Shown: piece after piece, positions 1 to 8,687 of the stretch
Layout of the letters: each line of letters opens with the position of its first letter
How positions within the stretch are numbered: position 1 is the stretch's first letter
From: Candidatus Colenecus caballi
GTDB taxonomy: Bacteria > Bacteroidota > Bacteroidia > Bacteroidales > Bacteroidaceae
NCBI GenBank assembly: GCA_018065615.1
Contig: JAGHSY010000035.1
Coordinates: 1 to 40,407, forward strand
Length of the DNA stretch: 40,407 nt
Reading direction: 5' to 3'
The notes under the pieces: generated by a model
What the model saw: only the letters and a program-made list of their open reading frames with translations
The model's database searches: none
What the model was told of the DNA's origin: nothing
Position numbers and translations under genes: made by a program

Positions 1-1
1 G

Positions 2-2191
2 ATCTATGAAGGTGACGACTGTTTCACCATCAAGCCGTCAAAGCTTCGTGGTGTTGAATCATGCGGAATGCTGTGCTCCCAGAAGGAACTTGGCCTGGGT
101 GATGACCATTCGGGAATCATGGTTCTGCCGTCAGACGCAGTTCCCGGCACTCCTGCAGCAGAATATTTCCATCTGGAATCGGACTTTGTAATTGAAGTTG
201 ACATAACTCCCAACCATTCTGATGCCTGCTCACATTGGGGCGTTGCCCGTGACTTCTACGCATGGCTGCTCCAGAACGGCTACAGCACAAGCCTGCACCG
301 TCCGTCAGACAGCAGCTTCAAGGTTGACAGCAGCAGTCTGGAGATTCCGGTTCAGGTCCTGAATACTGAGGCCTGCCCACGTTATGCCGGTGTAAGCATC
401 AAGGGCGTGACTGTGAAGGAAAGTCCCGACTGGCTCAAGAACAGGCTCAGCACCATCGGACTTCATCCAATCAACAATATTGTCGATGTCACCAACTACA
501 TACTGTTCGCATACGGACAGCCTCTGCACAGTTTTGACGCCGACAAGATCAAGGGCGGCAAGGTTGTGGTAAGGACCATGCCAGAAGGTACGCCTTTCAC
601 CACTCTTGACGGTGTGGAGCGCAAGCTTTCGGAACGTGACCTTATGATATGCAATGCGCAGGAACCAATGTGCATGGCAGGCGTGTTCGGTGGTCTTGAT
701 TCCGGCATTCAGGACACGACTGTAAACGTGTTCCTGGAGAGCGCATATTTCCATCCTACCTGGATACGCAAGAGCGCACGCCGCCATCAGCTGAGCACAG
801 ACGCTTCATTCCGCTTTGAACGCGGCATTGACCCCAACGGTGTCATATATGCGCTCAAGCAGGCTGCAATGCTCATAAAGGAACTTGCCGGCGGTGAGAT
901 TGCAATGGAAATAACGGACAACTATCCAGTTCCGATGAATGACTTTGAGGTCGATTTCAGCTTTGACTACGCAGACAGCCTGATAGGCAAGAAGCTGGAC
1001 CGCCAGGTCATGAAGAGTATAGTTGAGAACCTTGGTATAAAGGTTGAAAGCTTTGATGAGAAAGGCATGAAGCTTTCCGTTCCTCCATTCCGTGTTGACG
1101 TACAGCGTCCATGTGATATTGTAGAGGAAATTCTCAGAATATACGGTTACAACAATATCGATTTCGGCAAGTCCGTGCAGTCAAGTCTGACCGTCCAGGG
1201 CGATGTTGACCGTTCACACAAGCTTCAGGACCTTGTTTCCGAACAGCTTGTCGGTTGCGGATTCAATGAGATTCTCAACAACTCCCTTACACGTGCCGCC
1301 TATTACGACGGTCTTGAGTGCTGTCCGTCAGAAAAGCTGGTACGCCTTATGAATCCGCTCAGCGCAGACCTGAACGTACTGCGTGAGTCCCTGATCTTTG
1401 GCGGTCTGGAAAGCCTGTCGCACAACATACGCCGTCAGAGTTCGGACCTGAGATTCTTTGAATTCGGCAAGTGCTATTACTTTGACGCAGAAAAGCGTGA
1501 AGGACTTAAGCAGCCCAAGGAAGACGGCACAGTCCAGAATCCTATCAAGGCCTACAGTGAGGACTATCATCTTGGACTCTGGATTACCGGTAACCGCGTA
1601 TCGGCCTCATGGGCGCACGCTGATGAAAAGAGTTCCGTATATGAACTCAAGGCTTTTGTCCAGAACATTTTCCAGCGTCTGGGACTCCAGAAAGGCAACA
1701 TTCAGATTGAGGAATTTGAGAACGCAATATTTGCAAGCGGTCTGCGCTACAAGCTGCGTTCCGGCAAGACGGTCTGCGAACTTGGTCTTGTAAGCCGTCC
1801 TCTCCTTAAGATGACCGATGTTGACCAGCCTGTATGCTATGCTGACATAAACTGGGACGAACTGCTCAAGGCAACCCGCAAGAACAAGGTAAGCTATTCG
1901 GAACTGCCCAAGTATCCGGCCGTACGCCGTGATCTGGCTCTGCTCATTGACAAGACCGTCAAGTTCCAGGACATTGAGCGTCTGGCATATCAGACAGAAG
2001 GCAAACTGCTTAAGGAAGTCACACTGTTTGACGTTTATGAAGGAAAGAACCTGGAATCAGGCAAGAAGAGCTATGCGGTCAGCTTCCTGCTGCAGGATGA
2101 ATCACAGACTTTGAATGACGTCCAGATAGAAAAGGTAATGAACAAGCTTATTGCAGCATTGCAGAACAAGCTTGATGCAAAACTCAGATAA
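2..2191 (+). CDS. pheT: Phenylalanyl-tRNA synthetase beta subunit, 5' end cut by the window edge
   Basis: PheT pairs with PheS to charge tRNA-Phe in the cytoplasm. The open frame runs in from base 2, so 729 C-terminal residues are visible; the family is about 820 in this group, so roughly 90 are missing. In order, the visible part holds the end of the EMAP-like tRNA-binding domain (GLGDDHSGI), the B3/B4 editing domain (about 110-290), the B5 DNA-binding-like fold (about 310-390, VPPFRVDVQRPCDIVEEILR), the catalytic-like core, and the FDX-ACB anticodon-binding domain (about 633-729, starting YPAVRRDLALLID). yebC follows 26 bp downstream and is probably co-transcribed. The call is secure. Confidence 0.97.
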   Translation: MYEGDDCFTIKPSKLRGVESCGMLCSQKELGLGDDHSGIMVLPSDAVPGTPAAEYFHLESDFVIEVDITPNHSDACSHWGVARDFYAWLLQNGYSTSLHRPSDSSFKVDSSSLEIPVQVLNTEACPRYAGVSIKGVTVKESPDWLKNRLSTIGLHPINNIVDVTNYILFAYGQPLHSFDADKIKGGKVVVRTMPEGTPFTTLDGVERKLSERDLMICNAQEPMCMAGVFGGLDSGIQDTTVNVFLESAYFHPTWIRKSARRHQLSTDASFRFERGIDPNGVIYALKQAAMLIKELAGGEIAMEITDNYPVPMNDFEVDFSFDYADSLIGKKLDRQVMKSIVENLGIKVESFDEKGMKLSVPPFRVDVQRPCDIVEEILRIYGYNNIDFGKSVQSSLTVQGDVDRSHKLQDLVSEQLVGCGFNEILNNSLTRAAYYDGLECCPSEKLVRLMNPLSADLNVLRESLIFGGLESLSHNIRRQSSDLRFFEFGKCYYFDAEKREGLKQPKEDGTVQNPIKAYSEDYHLGLWITGNRVSASWAHADEKSSVYELKAFVQNIFQRLGLQKGNIQIEEFENAIFASGLRYKLRSGKTVCELGLVSRPLLKMTDVDQPVCYADINWDELLKATRKNKVSYSELPKYPAVRRDLALLIDKTVKFQDIERLAYQTEGKLLKEVTLFDVYEGKNLESGKKSYAVSFLLQDESQTLNDVQIEKVMNKLIAALQNKLDAKLR

Positions 2192-2217
2192 CAAGATAAC
2201 AATAAAAATACAAACCG

Positions 2218-2952
2218 ATGGGAAGAGCATTTGAATTCAGAAAGGCCCGCAAGCTGAAACGCTGGGGCAACATGGCCAAGACATTCACACGTATAGGCAA
2301 GCAGATTGCCATTGCCGTAAAGGCTGGCGGTCCGGATCCTGACAACAACGCAACCCTGCGTGCAATCATTGCTACAGCAAAGCATGAGAACATGCCTAAG
2401 GATAACGTTGAGCGTGCAATAAAGAACGCCATGGGCAAGGACACCAAGGACTACAAGGAAATGAACTATGAAGGTTACGGTCCTCACGGAATTGCCATTT
2501 ACGTTGAAACTCTTACAGACAACACCACACGTACCGTAGCAAACGTGCGTTCAGTGTTCACCAAGTTCGGAGGCCAGTTGGGTACCAGCGGAAGTCTGGA
2601 CTTCATGTTCAGCCACAAGGCAATGTTCACAATAAAGCAGAAGGACGGTGTCGATATGGATGACCTGATTCTGGAACTCATCGACCTTGGCATTGAGGAG
2701 GATTATGACATTGATGAGGAAGAGGGCGAAGTTACCCTGTATGGTGAACCCAAGTCTTTCGCTGCCATCCAGAAGTGGTTTGAAGAGAACGGCTTTGAAG
2801 TCAAGGCAGCTGAATTCACCCGCATACCGAACGATCTGAAGGACATTACTCCGGAACAGCGTGAGACCATTGACAAGATGGTTGAGCGTCTTGATGAGGA
2901 CGATGACGTCCAGAACGTCTATACCAACATGCGTCCTTTGGACGAAGAATAA
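2218..2952 (+). CDS. yebC: YebC/PmpR family protein
   Basis: A 244-residue member of the YebC/PmpR family, the usual length. The diagnostic N-terminus is present (MGRAFEFRKARKLKRWGNMA, then FTRIGKQI), followed by the acidic central domain (GYGPHGIAIYVETLTDN; FGGQLGTSGSLDFMF) and the C-terminal domain ending in VYTNM. The family was first described as transcriptional regulators; later work ties YebC proteins to translation, helping ribosomes through stalling sequences. Its position between pheT and lepA fits a translation role, but that is inference. A strong terminator follows at 2970-3006. Confidence 0.95.
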   Translation: MGRAFEFRKARKLKRWGNMAKTFTRIGKQIAIAVKAGGPDPDNNATLRAIIATAKHENMPKDNVERAIKNAMGKDTKDYKEMNYEGYGPHGIAIYVETLTDNTTRTVANVRSVFTKFGGQLGTSGSLDFMFSHKAMFTIKQKDGVDMDDLILELIDLGIEEDYDIDEEEGEVTLYGEPKSFAAIQKWFEENGFEVKAAEFTRIPNDLKDITPEQRETIDKMVERLDEDDDVQNVYTNMRPLDEE

Positions 2953-2969
2953 TTGCGGTTTTATTAACT

Positions 2970-3006
2970 AAATGCGTCCGAAAACTGAATTTTGGGCGCA
3001 TTTTTT
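2970..3006 (+). terminator. Rho-independent terminator after yebC
   Basis: Inverted repeat AAATGCGTCC / GGGCGCATTT (one G-T pair) with a 12-base loop, followed by T6. It closes the pheT-yebC transcript. Confidence 0.85.
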
Positions 3007-3050
3007 AATTAATTAAGTTAATAGCTGTGCCGTTTTTATACAAGAAGGAG

Positions 3051-3058
3051 TAATTTTG
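3051..3058 (+). promoter_or_regulatory. -7 promoter element for the winged-helix gene
   Basis: TAATTTTG matches the Bacteroidota -7 consensus TAnnTTTG, 24 bp before the ATG and just after a terminator. No exact TTTG is seen at the -33 spacing. Confidence 0.6.
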
Positions 3059-3082
3059 CATCGAATTTAAAATATCTACATC

Positions 3083-3280
3083 ATGAACAGAATGGTTGGT
3101 GAATTTGCCGGAATGATCTGGCGTGCACTGGAAGGCAAGAACGCACTTTCAATGAAGGAAATCAAGAAAGCAGCAAAACTTAAGGACAAAGAGTTCTATC
3201 TGGGTCTTGGCTGGCTGCTCCGTGAGGACAAGATTAATGTGACAGAAGGCGAAGAGGAAAACTACTACGCACTGAAGTAA
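3083..3280 (+). CDS. Small winged-helix domain protein (DUF2582-like)
   Basis: A 65-residue protein that is essentially one winged helix-turn-helix: GEFAGMIWRALEGKNALSMKE, a helix-turn-helix around KEIKKAAKLKDKEFYLGLGWLLRED, and a wing strand KINVTEGEEENYYAL. It resembles the DUF2582 / PF10771 family of short proteins common in Bacteroidales. It has its own -7 element and its own terminator, so it is a single-gene unit. DNA binding is plausible from the fold, but no target or function is known. Confidence 0.8.
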   Translation: MNRMVGEFAGMIWRALEGKNALSMKEIKKAAKLKDKEFYLGLGWLLREDKINVTEGEEENYYALK

Positions 3281-3301
3281 ACGGTATCTTATACAAAATG
3301 G

Positions 3302-3333
3302 AAAAGGGTCGGCAAAGATGCCGGCCCTTTTTT
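3302..3333 (+). terminator. Rho-independent terminator after the winged-helix gene
   Basis: Stem AAAAGGGTCGGC / GCCGGCCCTTTT with a 6-base loop and a T run. The lepA -7 element starts two bases after it. Confidence 0.9.
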
Positions 3334-3334
3334 G

Positions 3335-3342
3335 TATCTTTG
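3335..3342 (+). promoter_or_regulatory. -7 promoter element for lepA
   Basis: TATCTTTG is a perfect TAnnTTTG 22 bp before the ATG at 3365. It rules out the in-frame TTG at 3332 as the start, since that codon lies upstream of the promoter. Confidence 0.75.
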
Positions 3343-3364
3343 CGGCACTGAAAACGCAACCACT

Positions 3365-5146
3365 ATGGATAAAATCCGCAATTTCTGCATCATTGCACAT
3401 ATCGATCACGGCAAGTCAACGCTGGCAGACCGTCTGCTGGAGTACACCCATACAATTGCTGTCACGGAAGGGCAGATGCTTGATGATATGGATCTGGAGA
3501 AGGAGCGCGGCATCACTATCAAGAGCCATGCCATCCAGATGGAATACGAATACAAGGGAGAAAAATATATTCTCAACCTGATTGACACTCCGGGACATGT
3601 TGACTTTTCATACGAAGTGTCGCGTTCCATTGCAGCCTGTGAGGGCGCAATTCTTGTGGTGGATGCCACCCAAGGCGTTCAGGCACAGACAATAAGCAAC
3701 CTGTACATGGCCATTGAGCATGATCTGGAAATAATTCCTGTCATAAACAAATGTGACATGCAGAGCGCCATGCCCGATGAGGTCGAGGACGAGATTGTGG
3801 ATCTGATAGGCTGCCGCCGTGAAGAGATCATACGCGCATCGGCCCGTACCGGCATGGGCATTGAAGAGATTCTTAATGCCATTGTGGAGCGCATTCCGCA
3901 CCCGGAAGGTGATCCGGATGCCCCGCTTCAGGCACTTATCTTTGACTCCGTGTTCAATTCGTTCCGCGGAATCATAGCGTATTTCAAGATTGAGAACGGC
4001 TGCATCAGAAAGGGTGACAAGGTCAAGTTCTTCAATACCGGAAAGGAGTATGATGCCGATGACGTGGGTGTCCTGAAAATGGACATGGTGTCACGTGATG
4101 TCATGACCACAGGTGATGTGGGCTATATAATTTCCGGCATCAAGACATCGACCGAAGTCAAGGTCGGTGACACAATAACGCATGTGGCACGCCCCTGTGA
4201 AAAGGCAATTGACGGGTTCGAGGAATCAAAGCCCATGGTGTTTGCCGGCGTGTATCCCATCGATCCGGAAGAATATGAGGATCTGCGCGCTTCACTTGAA
4301 AAGCTGCAGCTCAATGACGCTTCAATAAGTTTCTTCCCCGAATCTTCTGCTGCCCTGGGTTTCGGATTCCGATGCGGATTCCTGGGACTTCTGCACATGG
4401 AGATTGTTCAGGAACGTCTGGACAGGGAGTTTGACATGAGCGTCATAACCACTGTGCCCAACGTGTCATATATGGTGTATGACAAGCAGGGAAATGCCAT
4501 TGAGGTGCACAACCCCAGCGGCATGCCGGACCTTACACTGATTGACCATATTGAAGAACCGTTCATTGACGCATCGATCATTACGACAACGGAATACATC
4601 GGACCGATAATGACATTGTGCCTTGACAAACGCGGTGAGCTTGTCAAACAGCAGTTCATTACCGGCAACCGTGTTGAGATTTTCTTCCGCCTGCCGCTTG
4701 GTGAGATTGTGATAGACTTCTATGACAAGCTCAAGAGCATTTCAAAGGGCTACGCTTCATTTGACTATCATGCATCAGGATACCGTCCGTCAAAGCTCAT
4801 AAAGCTGGACATACTGCTGAACGGAGAGCCCGTTGACGCCCTGTCAACGCTGACACATGTGGACAACGCCTATGATTTGGGCCGCCGCATGTGTGAAAAG
4901 CTGAAGGAACTCATACCGCGCCAGCAGTTCGATATTGCCATCCAGGCAGCCATCGGTGCCAAGATCATTGCCCGTGAGACCATCAAGCAGGTCCGCAAGG
5001 ACGTTACCGCCAAATGCTACGGCGGTGACGTGTCCCGCAAGCGCAAACTTCTGGAAAAGCAGAAGAAGGGCAAGAAGCGCATGAAACAGATAGGAAACGT
5101 TGAAGTCCCGCAGAAAGCCTTCCTGGCTGTCCTGAAACTGGACTGA
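3365..5146 (+). CDS. lepA: Elongation factor 4 (LepA), ribosome-associated GTPase
   Basis: LepA/EF4 is a translational GTPase that back-translocates or remodels stalled ribosomes and helps 30S biogenesis. At 593 residues it has the family length. GTPase motifs are intact: P-loop AHIDHGKST (11-19), RGITI, DTPGH (about 74-78), NKCD (about 128-131). The EF-G-like domains follow, with [14 protein letters not shown] in the middle, and the LepA-specific C-terminal domain ends [17 protein letters not shown]. The start at 3365 gives the canonical [19 protein letters not shown]; a TTG further upstream would lie before the promoter. It faces the hicAB pair tail to tail. Confidence 0.98.
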   Translation: MDKIRNFCIIAHIDHGKSTLADRLLEYTHTIAVTEGQMLDDMDLEKERGITIKSHAIQMEYEYKGEKYILNLIDTPGHVDFSYEVSRSIAACEGAILVVDATQGVQAQTISNLYMAIEHDLEIIPVINKCDMQSAMPDEVEDEIVDLIGCRREEIIRASARTGMGIEEILNAIVERIPHPEGDPDAPLQALIFDSVFNSFRGIIAYFKIENGCIRKGDKVKFFNTGKEYDADDVGVLKMDMVSRDVMTTGDVGYIISGIKTSTEVKVGDTITHVARPCEKAIDGFEESKPMVFAGVYPIDPEEYEDLRASLEKLQLNDASISFFPESSAALGFGFRCGFLGLLHMEIVQERLDREFDMSVITTVPNVSYMVYDKQGNAIEVHNPSGMPDLTLIDHIEEPFIDASIITTTEYIGPIMTLCLDKRGELVKQQFITGNRVEIFFRLPLGEIVIDFYDKLKSISKGYASFDYHASGYRPSKLIKLDILLNGEPVDALSTLTHVDNAYDLGRRMCEKLKELIPRQQFDIAIQAAIGAKIIARETIKQVRKDVTAKCYGGDVSRKRKLLEKQKKGKKRMKQIGNVEVPQKAFLAVLKLD

Positions 5147-5181
5147 TAGGCATTTTGCCGCAGTGACCGGATAACGGTATG

Positions 5182-5517
5182 TTATTGGTCAGCCACCACT
5201 TTGTCAAGTGAGCGGCTTATCATTGCGTTTAGTGAAATTCCGGACAGTTTGGCCATGACAGCAAGACGGCTGTGGGTTGCAGGACTTATTCTGATGTTCA
5301 GGTTTCCCGTATAGCTCTTGTGTAGTGGAAGTCCTTCATCCAGACAGTATTGTATGTAGTCATCGACCGCGTTGTGGAAAGATTCTGTCAGTTGGGTGAC
5401 ACTCTCCCCTTCAAAATTTACCAGACCCTCAATTCCTTCAACCTTTCCGAAAAATACGCCGTCTTTTTCGGAAAAGCATATTGAGCCTACATAACCCTTG
5501 TAATTCATTGTGTTCAT
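5182..5517 (-). CDS. hicB: HicB-family antitoxin
   Basis: A 111-residue HicB protein. The N-terminal half (about 4-65) is the degenerate RNase H-like fold, with GYVGSICFSEKDGVFFGKVEGI and a helix DDYIQYCLDEG. The C-terminal half (about 72-111, NLNIRISPATHSRLA then SLNAMISRSLDK) is a ribbon-helix-helix DNA-binding domain, so it can repress its own promoter while neutralising HicA. Its ATG overlaps the hicA stop by 4 bp (ATGA), which indicates translational coupling. The toxin-first order is usual for hicAB. Confidence 0.9.
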   Translation of the reverse strand: MNTMNYKGYVGSICFSEKDGVFFGKVEGIEGLVNFEGESVTQLTESFHNAVDDYIQYCLDEGLPLHKSYTGNLNIRISPATHSRLAVMAKLSGISLNAMISRSLDKVVADQ

Positions 5518-5768
5518 AACAGATTCCTTCTTTTCAATTCTTCTAATACCTGTTTCAAAGCATAATCTTTAACGACATTGCCAGGATGCGGTTTGTGCAG
5601 TATGATGGGTGCTCCCAAACTGTCCTTGAAAACCACTCTTGAACCGGACGTTCTTCCCTTGTCTGATTTTGTGTAACCGAATCCTTTCAACAGCCGTTCC
5701 AGTTCATTGAATGTGAAGTCCGATGGCATACTCTTGAACCGCTCAATCAGTTTTTCTTTTGTTCCCAT
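5514..5768 (-). CDS. hicA: HicA-family toxin, predicted mRNA interferase
   Basis: An 84-residue member of the Bacteroidales type of HicA, which folds as a small dsRNA-binding-like domain and cleaves mRNA. Visible are DFTFNELERLLKGFGYTKSD, TSGSRVVF (40-47) and LHKPHPGN (57-64), the last a hallmark of this subgroup. The classical HicA GSH motif reads GSR here, so the usual catalytic histidine position holds arginine; H58 and H61 are the nearest histidines. It is first in a two-gene operon with hicB, and a good promoter sits just upstream. The family call is sure, toxicity is inferred. Confidence 0.88.
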   Translation of the reverse strand: MGTKEKLIERFKSMPSDFTFNELERLLKGFGYTKSDKGRTSGSRVVFKDSLGAPIILHKPHPGNVVKDYALKQVLEELKRRNLL

Positions 5769-5779
5769 TAGATTTTGTG

Positions 5780-5810
5780 CAAATGTAACTATAATTTAGT
5801 TGCAAACAAA
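5780..5810 (-). promoter_or_regulatory. Promoter of the hicA-hicB operon
   Basis: Read on the minus strand: TTTG (5810-5807), 19 bp, TACATTTG (5787-5780), an exact match to the Bacteroidota -33/-7 pair. It lies 11 bp before the hicA ATG and is the likely site of HicB autorepression, though no clear palindrome was identified. Confidence 0.8.
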
Positions 5811-5972
5811 AATGTTTATAACAAAAAAAGTCACAACCATTCAGATGAACGGGTATGACTCCTTATATACTGTGGGTAAAGTTAACTGTTTATTATGAGC
5901 AAATGATAGTAATAAAGGTATTTTTCACTACTGAATTTGCAATCCCGTTACTCTGGCGGGGGAATCCACATC

Positions 5973-7658
5973 TCAGTCCTTCTGATAAAGGAAACGCTTG
6001 ATGCTCTTCTTGGGGGTCTTTTCGAATTCCTCGTGGTAGATTCTGATCTGGGATATCTGTTCGTAGGCGGGCAGGGTGGCGTTCAGCTCGGTGCGGTTCT
6101 GCTCCATGACTGCAGCAATCTGTTCTTCTGTCATGTCCTGCCTCATGGCCTCGTCAAAGTCCGGATAGACCAGAGCGACAAGCTTCTCGTTCTCAGAAAT
6201 GACCACGGATTCGTTGACAAGATTCATGTTGTTCAGGCTTTCCTCAATCTCTTCGGGGTAGATGTTCTGGCCCGATGGACCCAGAATGAGACTCTTGGAA
6301 CGGCCCTTGATGAAAATGTTGCCGTCCTTGTCCATGATGCCAAGGTCACCGGTGTACATCCAGCCGTCCTTGTCAATGGTCTCTTCTGTCAGTTTCTCGT
6401 TCTTGTAGTAACCCAGCATGACATTGGGGCCGCGGCAGATTATCTCACCGGGAACATGTTCGGGGTCGCTGCTGAGAATCTTTACTTCCATGTTCGGAGC
6501 GGCCTTGCCGCATGAACCGGGAACAAAGGTGTCATGGCCGTCATACGCAATTATCGGACCGCATTCAGTGGCGCCGTAACCGACGGTATATGGGAAATGG
6601 ATGGAAGCCAGGAACTGTTCGACCTCATGGTTGAAGGCGGCACCGCCTATGATTGCCTCAAAGAACCGGCCGCCAAAGGCCTCAACCATTTCATCCCGGA
6701 CTTTCTTTTTTATCTGGTCATTGAGAATGGGCACCTTGAGCATGAGTTTCATTGACGGGGTCTCCAGCTTGGGAAGAATGTTCTTCTTGATGATCTTTTC
6801 AATGACCAGGGGCACAGATACGATGAGTGCCGGTCTGACTTCACCCAATGCCTGGAAAATGATTTTCGGACTGGGCAGACGTGTCAGGAAATAGACGTGT
6901 ACGCCTTCAAGGAATTCGTGGAAGAATTCGAAAGAGAATCCGTACATGTGGGCCATAGGAAGCATGGATATGACGCTGTCTCCGGCCTTCATGCTGTAAA
7001 TTGCCTTTCCGGCAAACAGATGGTTGCTTATGAGCGAACGGTACGGCAGCATGACGCCTTTTGAAAAGCCTGTCGAGCCCGATGTGTAGTTGATCATGGC
7101 CAGGTCTTCAAATTCAGTGCGTGCATAGTTCACGTCATTTGCCGTGAAGTCCTTCGGATACCTGCGTCCGAACAGTTCGTTCAGACGCTCACGTGCCTGA
7201 GTGAGCTTTTCATTGCGTGAAATGGCCACATTGAAGCCGTCAAGTACGATGATTCCCTCAACGCCGGGCATTGACGCTTCATTAAGGTTCTCCCACACCT
7301 GGTCGCCGACAAAGAACAGGCGCGCTTCACAATGGTTTATTATATGGTGAATGTTATCGGCTTTGAATTCATGCAGAATGGGGACCACGACTGCACCGTA
7401 TGACAGGGCGGCCAGACATGCGGTCGCCCAGTTCGAACTGTTTTTGCCGCAGATGGCTATGCGGTCACCCTTTCGTATTCCCGTTTCTTCAAAGAGAATG
7501 TGCAACTTGGCTATCATGAGGGCCACATCACGGTAAAGCAGAGTGGCGCCGCGGTAGTCAGTGAAAGACTCACGGTTCCAGTTCTTTCTCAGACTGGTCT
7601 GGATCATTGTGGCCAGACTTTTTTCCGTGAAGTCATTAGGTCTGTTGTCGTATCCCAT
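5973..7658 (-). CDS. Long-chain acyl-CoA synthetase-like AMP-binding protein
   Basis: A 561-residue adenylate-forming enzyme of the ANL superfamily, which activates a carboxylic acid with ATP and joins it to CoA. Motifs in order: P-loop YTSGSTGFSKG (191-201), YGATEC (361-366), YTGDLG (435-440), hinge KGRSKSLI, and the C-terminal catalytic lysine region KKSIKRFL (about 550-557). It resembles FadD-type long-chain fatty acid ligases, but substrate cannot be fixed from sequence; an acyl-ACP synthetase role is possible. yggS lies 24 bp upstream on the same strand, so the two are probably one operon, although a TATCTTTA box also lies at 7668-7675. Confidence 0.88.
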   Translation of the reverse strand: MGYDNRPNDFTEKSLATMIQTSLRKNWNRESFTDYRGATLLYRDVALMIAKLHILFEETGIRKGDRIAICGKNSSNWATACLAALSYGAVVVPILHEFKADNIHHIINHCEARLFFVGDQVWENLNEASMPGVEGIIVLDGFNVAISRNEKLTQARERLNELFGRRYPKDFTANDVNYARTEFEDLAMINYTSGSTGFSKGVMLPYRSLISNHLFAGKAIYSMKAGDSVISMLPMAHMYGFSFEFFHEFLEGVHVYFLTRLPSPKIIFQALGEVRPALIVSVPLVIEKIIKKNILPKLETPSMKLMLKVPILNDQIKKKVRDEMVEAFGGRFFEAIIGGAAFNHEVEQFLASIHFPYTVGYGATECGPIIAYDGHDTFVPGSCGKAAPNMEVKILSSDPEHVPGEIICRGPNVMLGYYKNEKLTEETIDKDGWMYTGDLGIMDKDGNIFIKGRSKSLILGPSGQNIYPEEIEESLNNMNLVNESVVISENEKLVALVYPDFDEAMRQDMTEEQIAAVMEQNRTELNATLPAYEQISQIRIYHEEFEKTPKKSIKRFLYQKD

Positions 7659-7682
7659 ATCAGGGTGTAAAGATAATGCTTT

Positions 7683-8363
7683 TTAGTGTTGGTTCGAGTA
7701 GTCTCGGGCTCCGAATATGGAACTGCCTATGCGGACCATATTGCTGCCGGCCCTTACAGCCAGTTCGTAGTCTCCGCTCATTCCGGCCGATATGGTTCTG
7801 AAGTCTTCACTGTCATTGAAATAACGCTCCTTGAACTCATCGAAGCACTTTTTCAGATATGAAAATTCTCCGCTCACCTGCTGTTCATTGTCCGTGTTTG
7901 TGGCCATGCCCATGACGCCGCCTATTGTAATGTTCTTGAGCTGCCGCCATTCTCCCTTTTCAAGCATGGCGCGGCATTCGTCCGGGGTGAATCCGAACTT
8001 TGTCTCCTCCTGTGCAATGTGCAGCTGCAGGTAACATGTGATGTGACGGTTGAATCTTGCTGCCTGACGGTCAATCTCGGCAAGGGCTTCAAAAGAGCCT
8101 ACGCCCTGAATGACTGACACATATGGAGCCATAAGGTGAATCTTGTTGCGCTGGACATGGCCTATGAAATGCCACTCGATGTCCTGCGGCAGAACTTTGC
8201 TTTTGGCAGTCATTTCCTGGACCTTGTTCTCTGCAAAAATGCGCTGGCCTGCATCGTATGCCTCCTGAATCATTTCTGCCGGGTGCGTCTTAGATACCGC
8301 TGCCAGAGTGACTCCGGCCGGCAGAGTGGCGCTTATCCTGCTGAGATTGTCTTTGATTTCCAT
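7683..8363 (-). CDS. yggS: YggS family pyridoxal phosphate homeostasis protein
   Basis: A 226-residue PLP-binding protein of the YggS/PROSC (PLPBP) family, a single TIM-barrel domain that binds and buffers pyridoxal 5'-phosphate without known enzyme activity. The PLP-binding lysine is K25 in AAVSKTH. Other family marks are FAENKVQE, WHFIGHVQRNK, and the phosphate-binding end SAGMSGDYELAVRAGSNMVRIGSSIFG. A perfect -7 element lies 7 bp before the ATG, so the mRNA would be nearly leaderless. It is followed closely by the acyl-CoA synthetase gene. Confidence 0.95.
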   Translation of the reverse strand: MEIKDNLSRISATLPAGVTLAAVSKTHPAEMIQEAYDAGQRIFAENKVQEMTAKSKVLPQDIEWHFIGHVQRNKIHLMAPYVSVIQGVGSFEALAEIDRQAARFNRHITCYLQLHIAQEETKFGFTPDECRAMLEKGEWRQLKNITIGGVMGMATNTDNEQQVSGEFSYLKKCFDEFKERYFNDSEDFRTISAGMSGDYELAVRAGSNMVRIGSSIFGARDYSNQH

Positions 8364-8370
8364 GACTTTG

Positions 8371-8378
8371 CAAAGATA
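8371..8378 (-). promoter_or_regulatory. -7 promoter element for yggS
   Basis: Minus-strand TATCTTTG (plus-strand CAAAGATA), a perfect TAnnTTTG. It ends 7 bases from the ATG, which predicts a leader of only a few bases. Confidence 0.65.
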
Positions 8379-8420
8379 CTCAATAATTCATATCGGCGTC
8401 CAGCGTTACGGCATCGGTTT

Positions 8421-8642
8421 TCAACAGTCCGGATTGTCCTGACTGAAGTCGCCTTCAATGGCCCAGTCATGCGGCAGATCCAGCTGTCTCCAGCTCCTGT
8501 CATTGAATTCGGGATCAGATACCCCGGGCTGCACATCGGACTCCAATGAGAATTTCCATCCGCTGTTGAAACTTGTGACTTCACGGGCGCTGCACATTAT
8601 TGGCAGTACGGCCAGAATTATCAGATAAAGGCGTTTGATCAT
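8421..8642 (-). pseudogene. Decayed glycoside hydrolase family 2 gene: N-terminal 73 codons only
   Basis: The frame codes for a signal peptide (IILAVLPIMCSA) and then the start of a GH2 beta-galactosidase-like sugar-binding domain: VTSFNSGWKFSLE, DPEFNDRSWRQLDLPHDWAIEG. It stops in DFSQDNPDC, where intact GH2 enzymes of this group continue with a glycine-rich stretch and several hundred more residues. The catalytic domains are absent; yggS starts 58 bp downstream. In another frame the same bases end in LKTDAVTLDADMNY and a stop at 8380-8382, which could be the leftover C-terminus after an internal deletion. Its own -7 element survives, so a short exported peptide could still be made. Confidence 0.75.
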
Positions 8643-8646
8643 AAGA

Positions 8647-8654
8647 CAAAAGTA
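8647..8654 (-). promoter_or_regulatory. -7 promoter element of the decayed GH2 gene
   Basis: Minus-strand TACTTTTG (plus CAAAAGTA) matches TAnnTTTG and lies 4 bp before the ATG. It has survived the loss of most of the gene. Confidence 0.55.
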
Positions 8655-8687
8655 ATGTTTTTTTGGCTATCTTCGCATCGGAATAAT

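Noticed and set aside
3332-3364. Earlier TTG start for lepA
   Set aside because: It precedes the -7 promoter box, and ATG 3365 gives the conserved N-terminus.
5811-5972. Hidden small gene between hicA and the acyl-CoA synthetase
   Set aside because: A/T-rich with frequent stops in all frames and no promoter-ATG pairing; I see nothing supportable there.
5937-6515. 192-codon plus-strand frame
   Set aside because: It is the complement of the acyl-CoA synthetase gene, with no recognisable domain and no promoter. Similar long antisense frames over gnd (34660-35202), uxaE (32107-32754) and the GLUG gene (36719-37417) were dismissed for the same reason.
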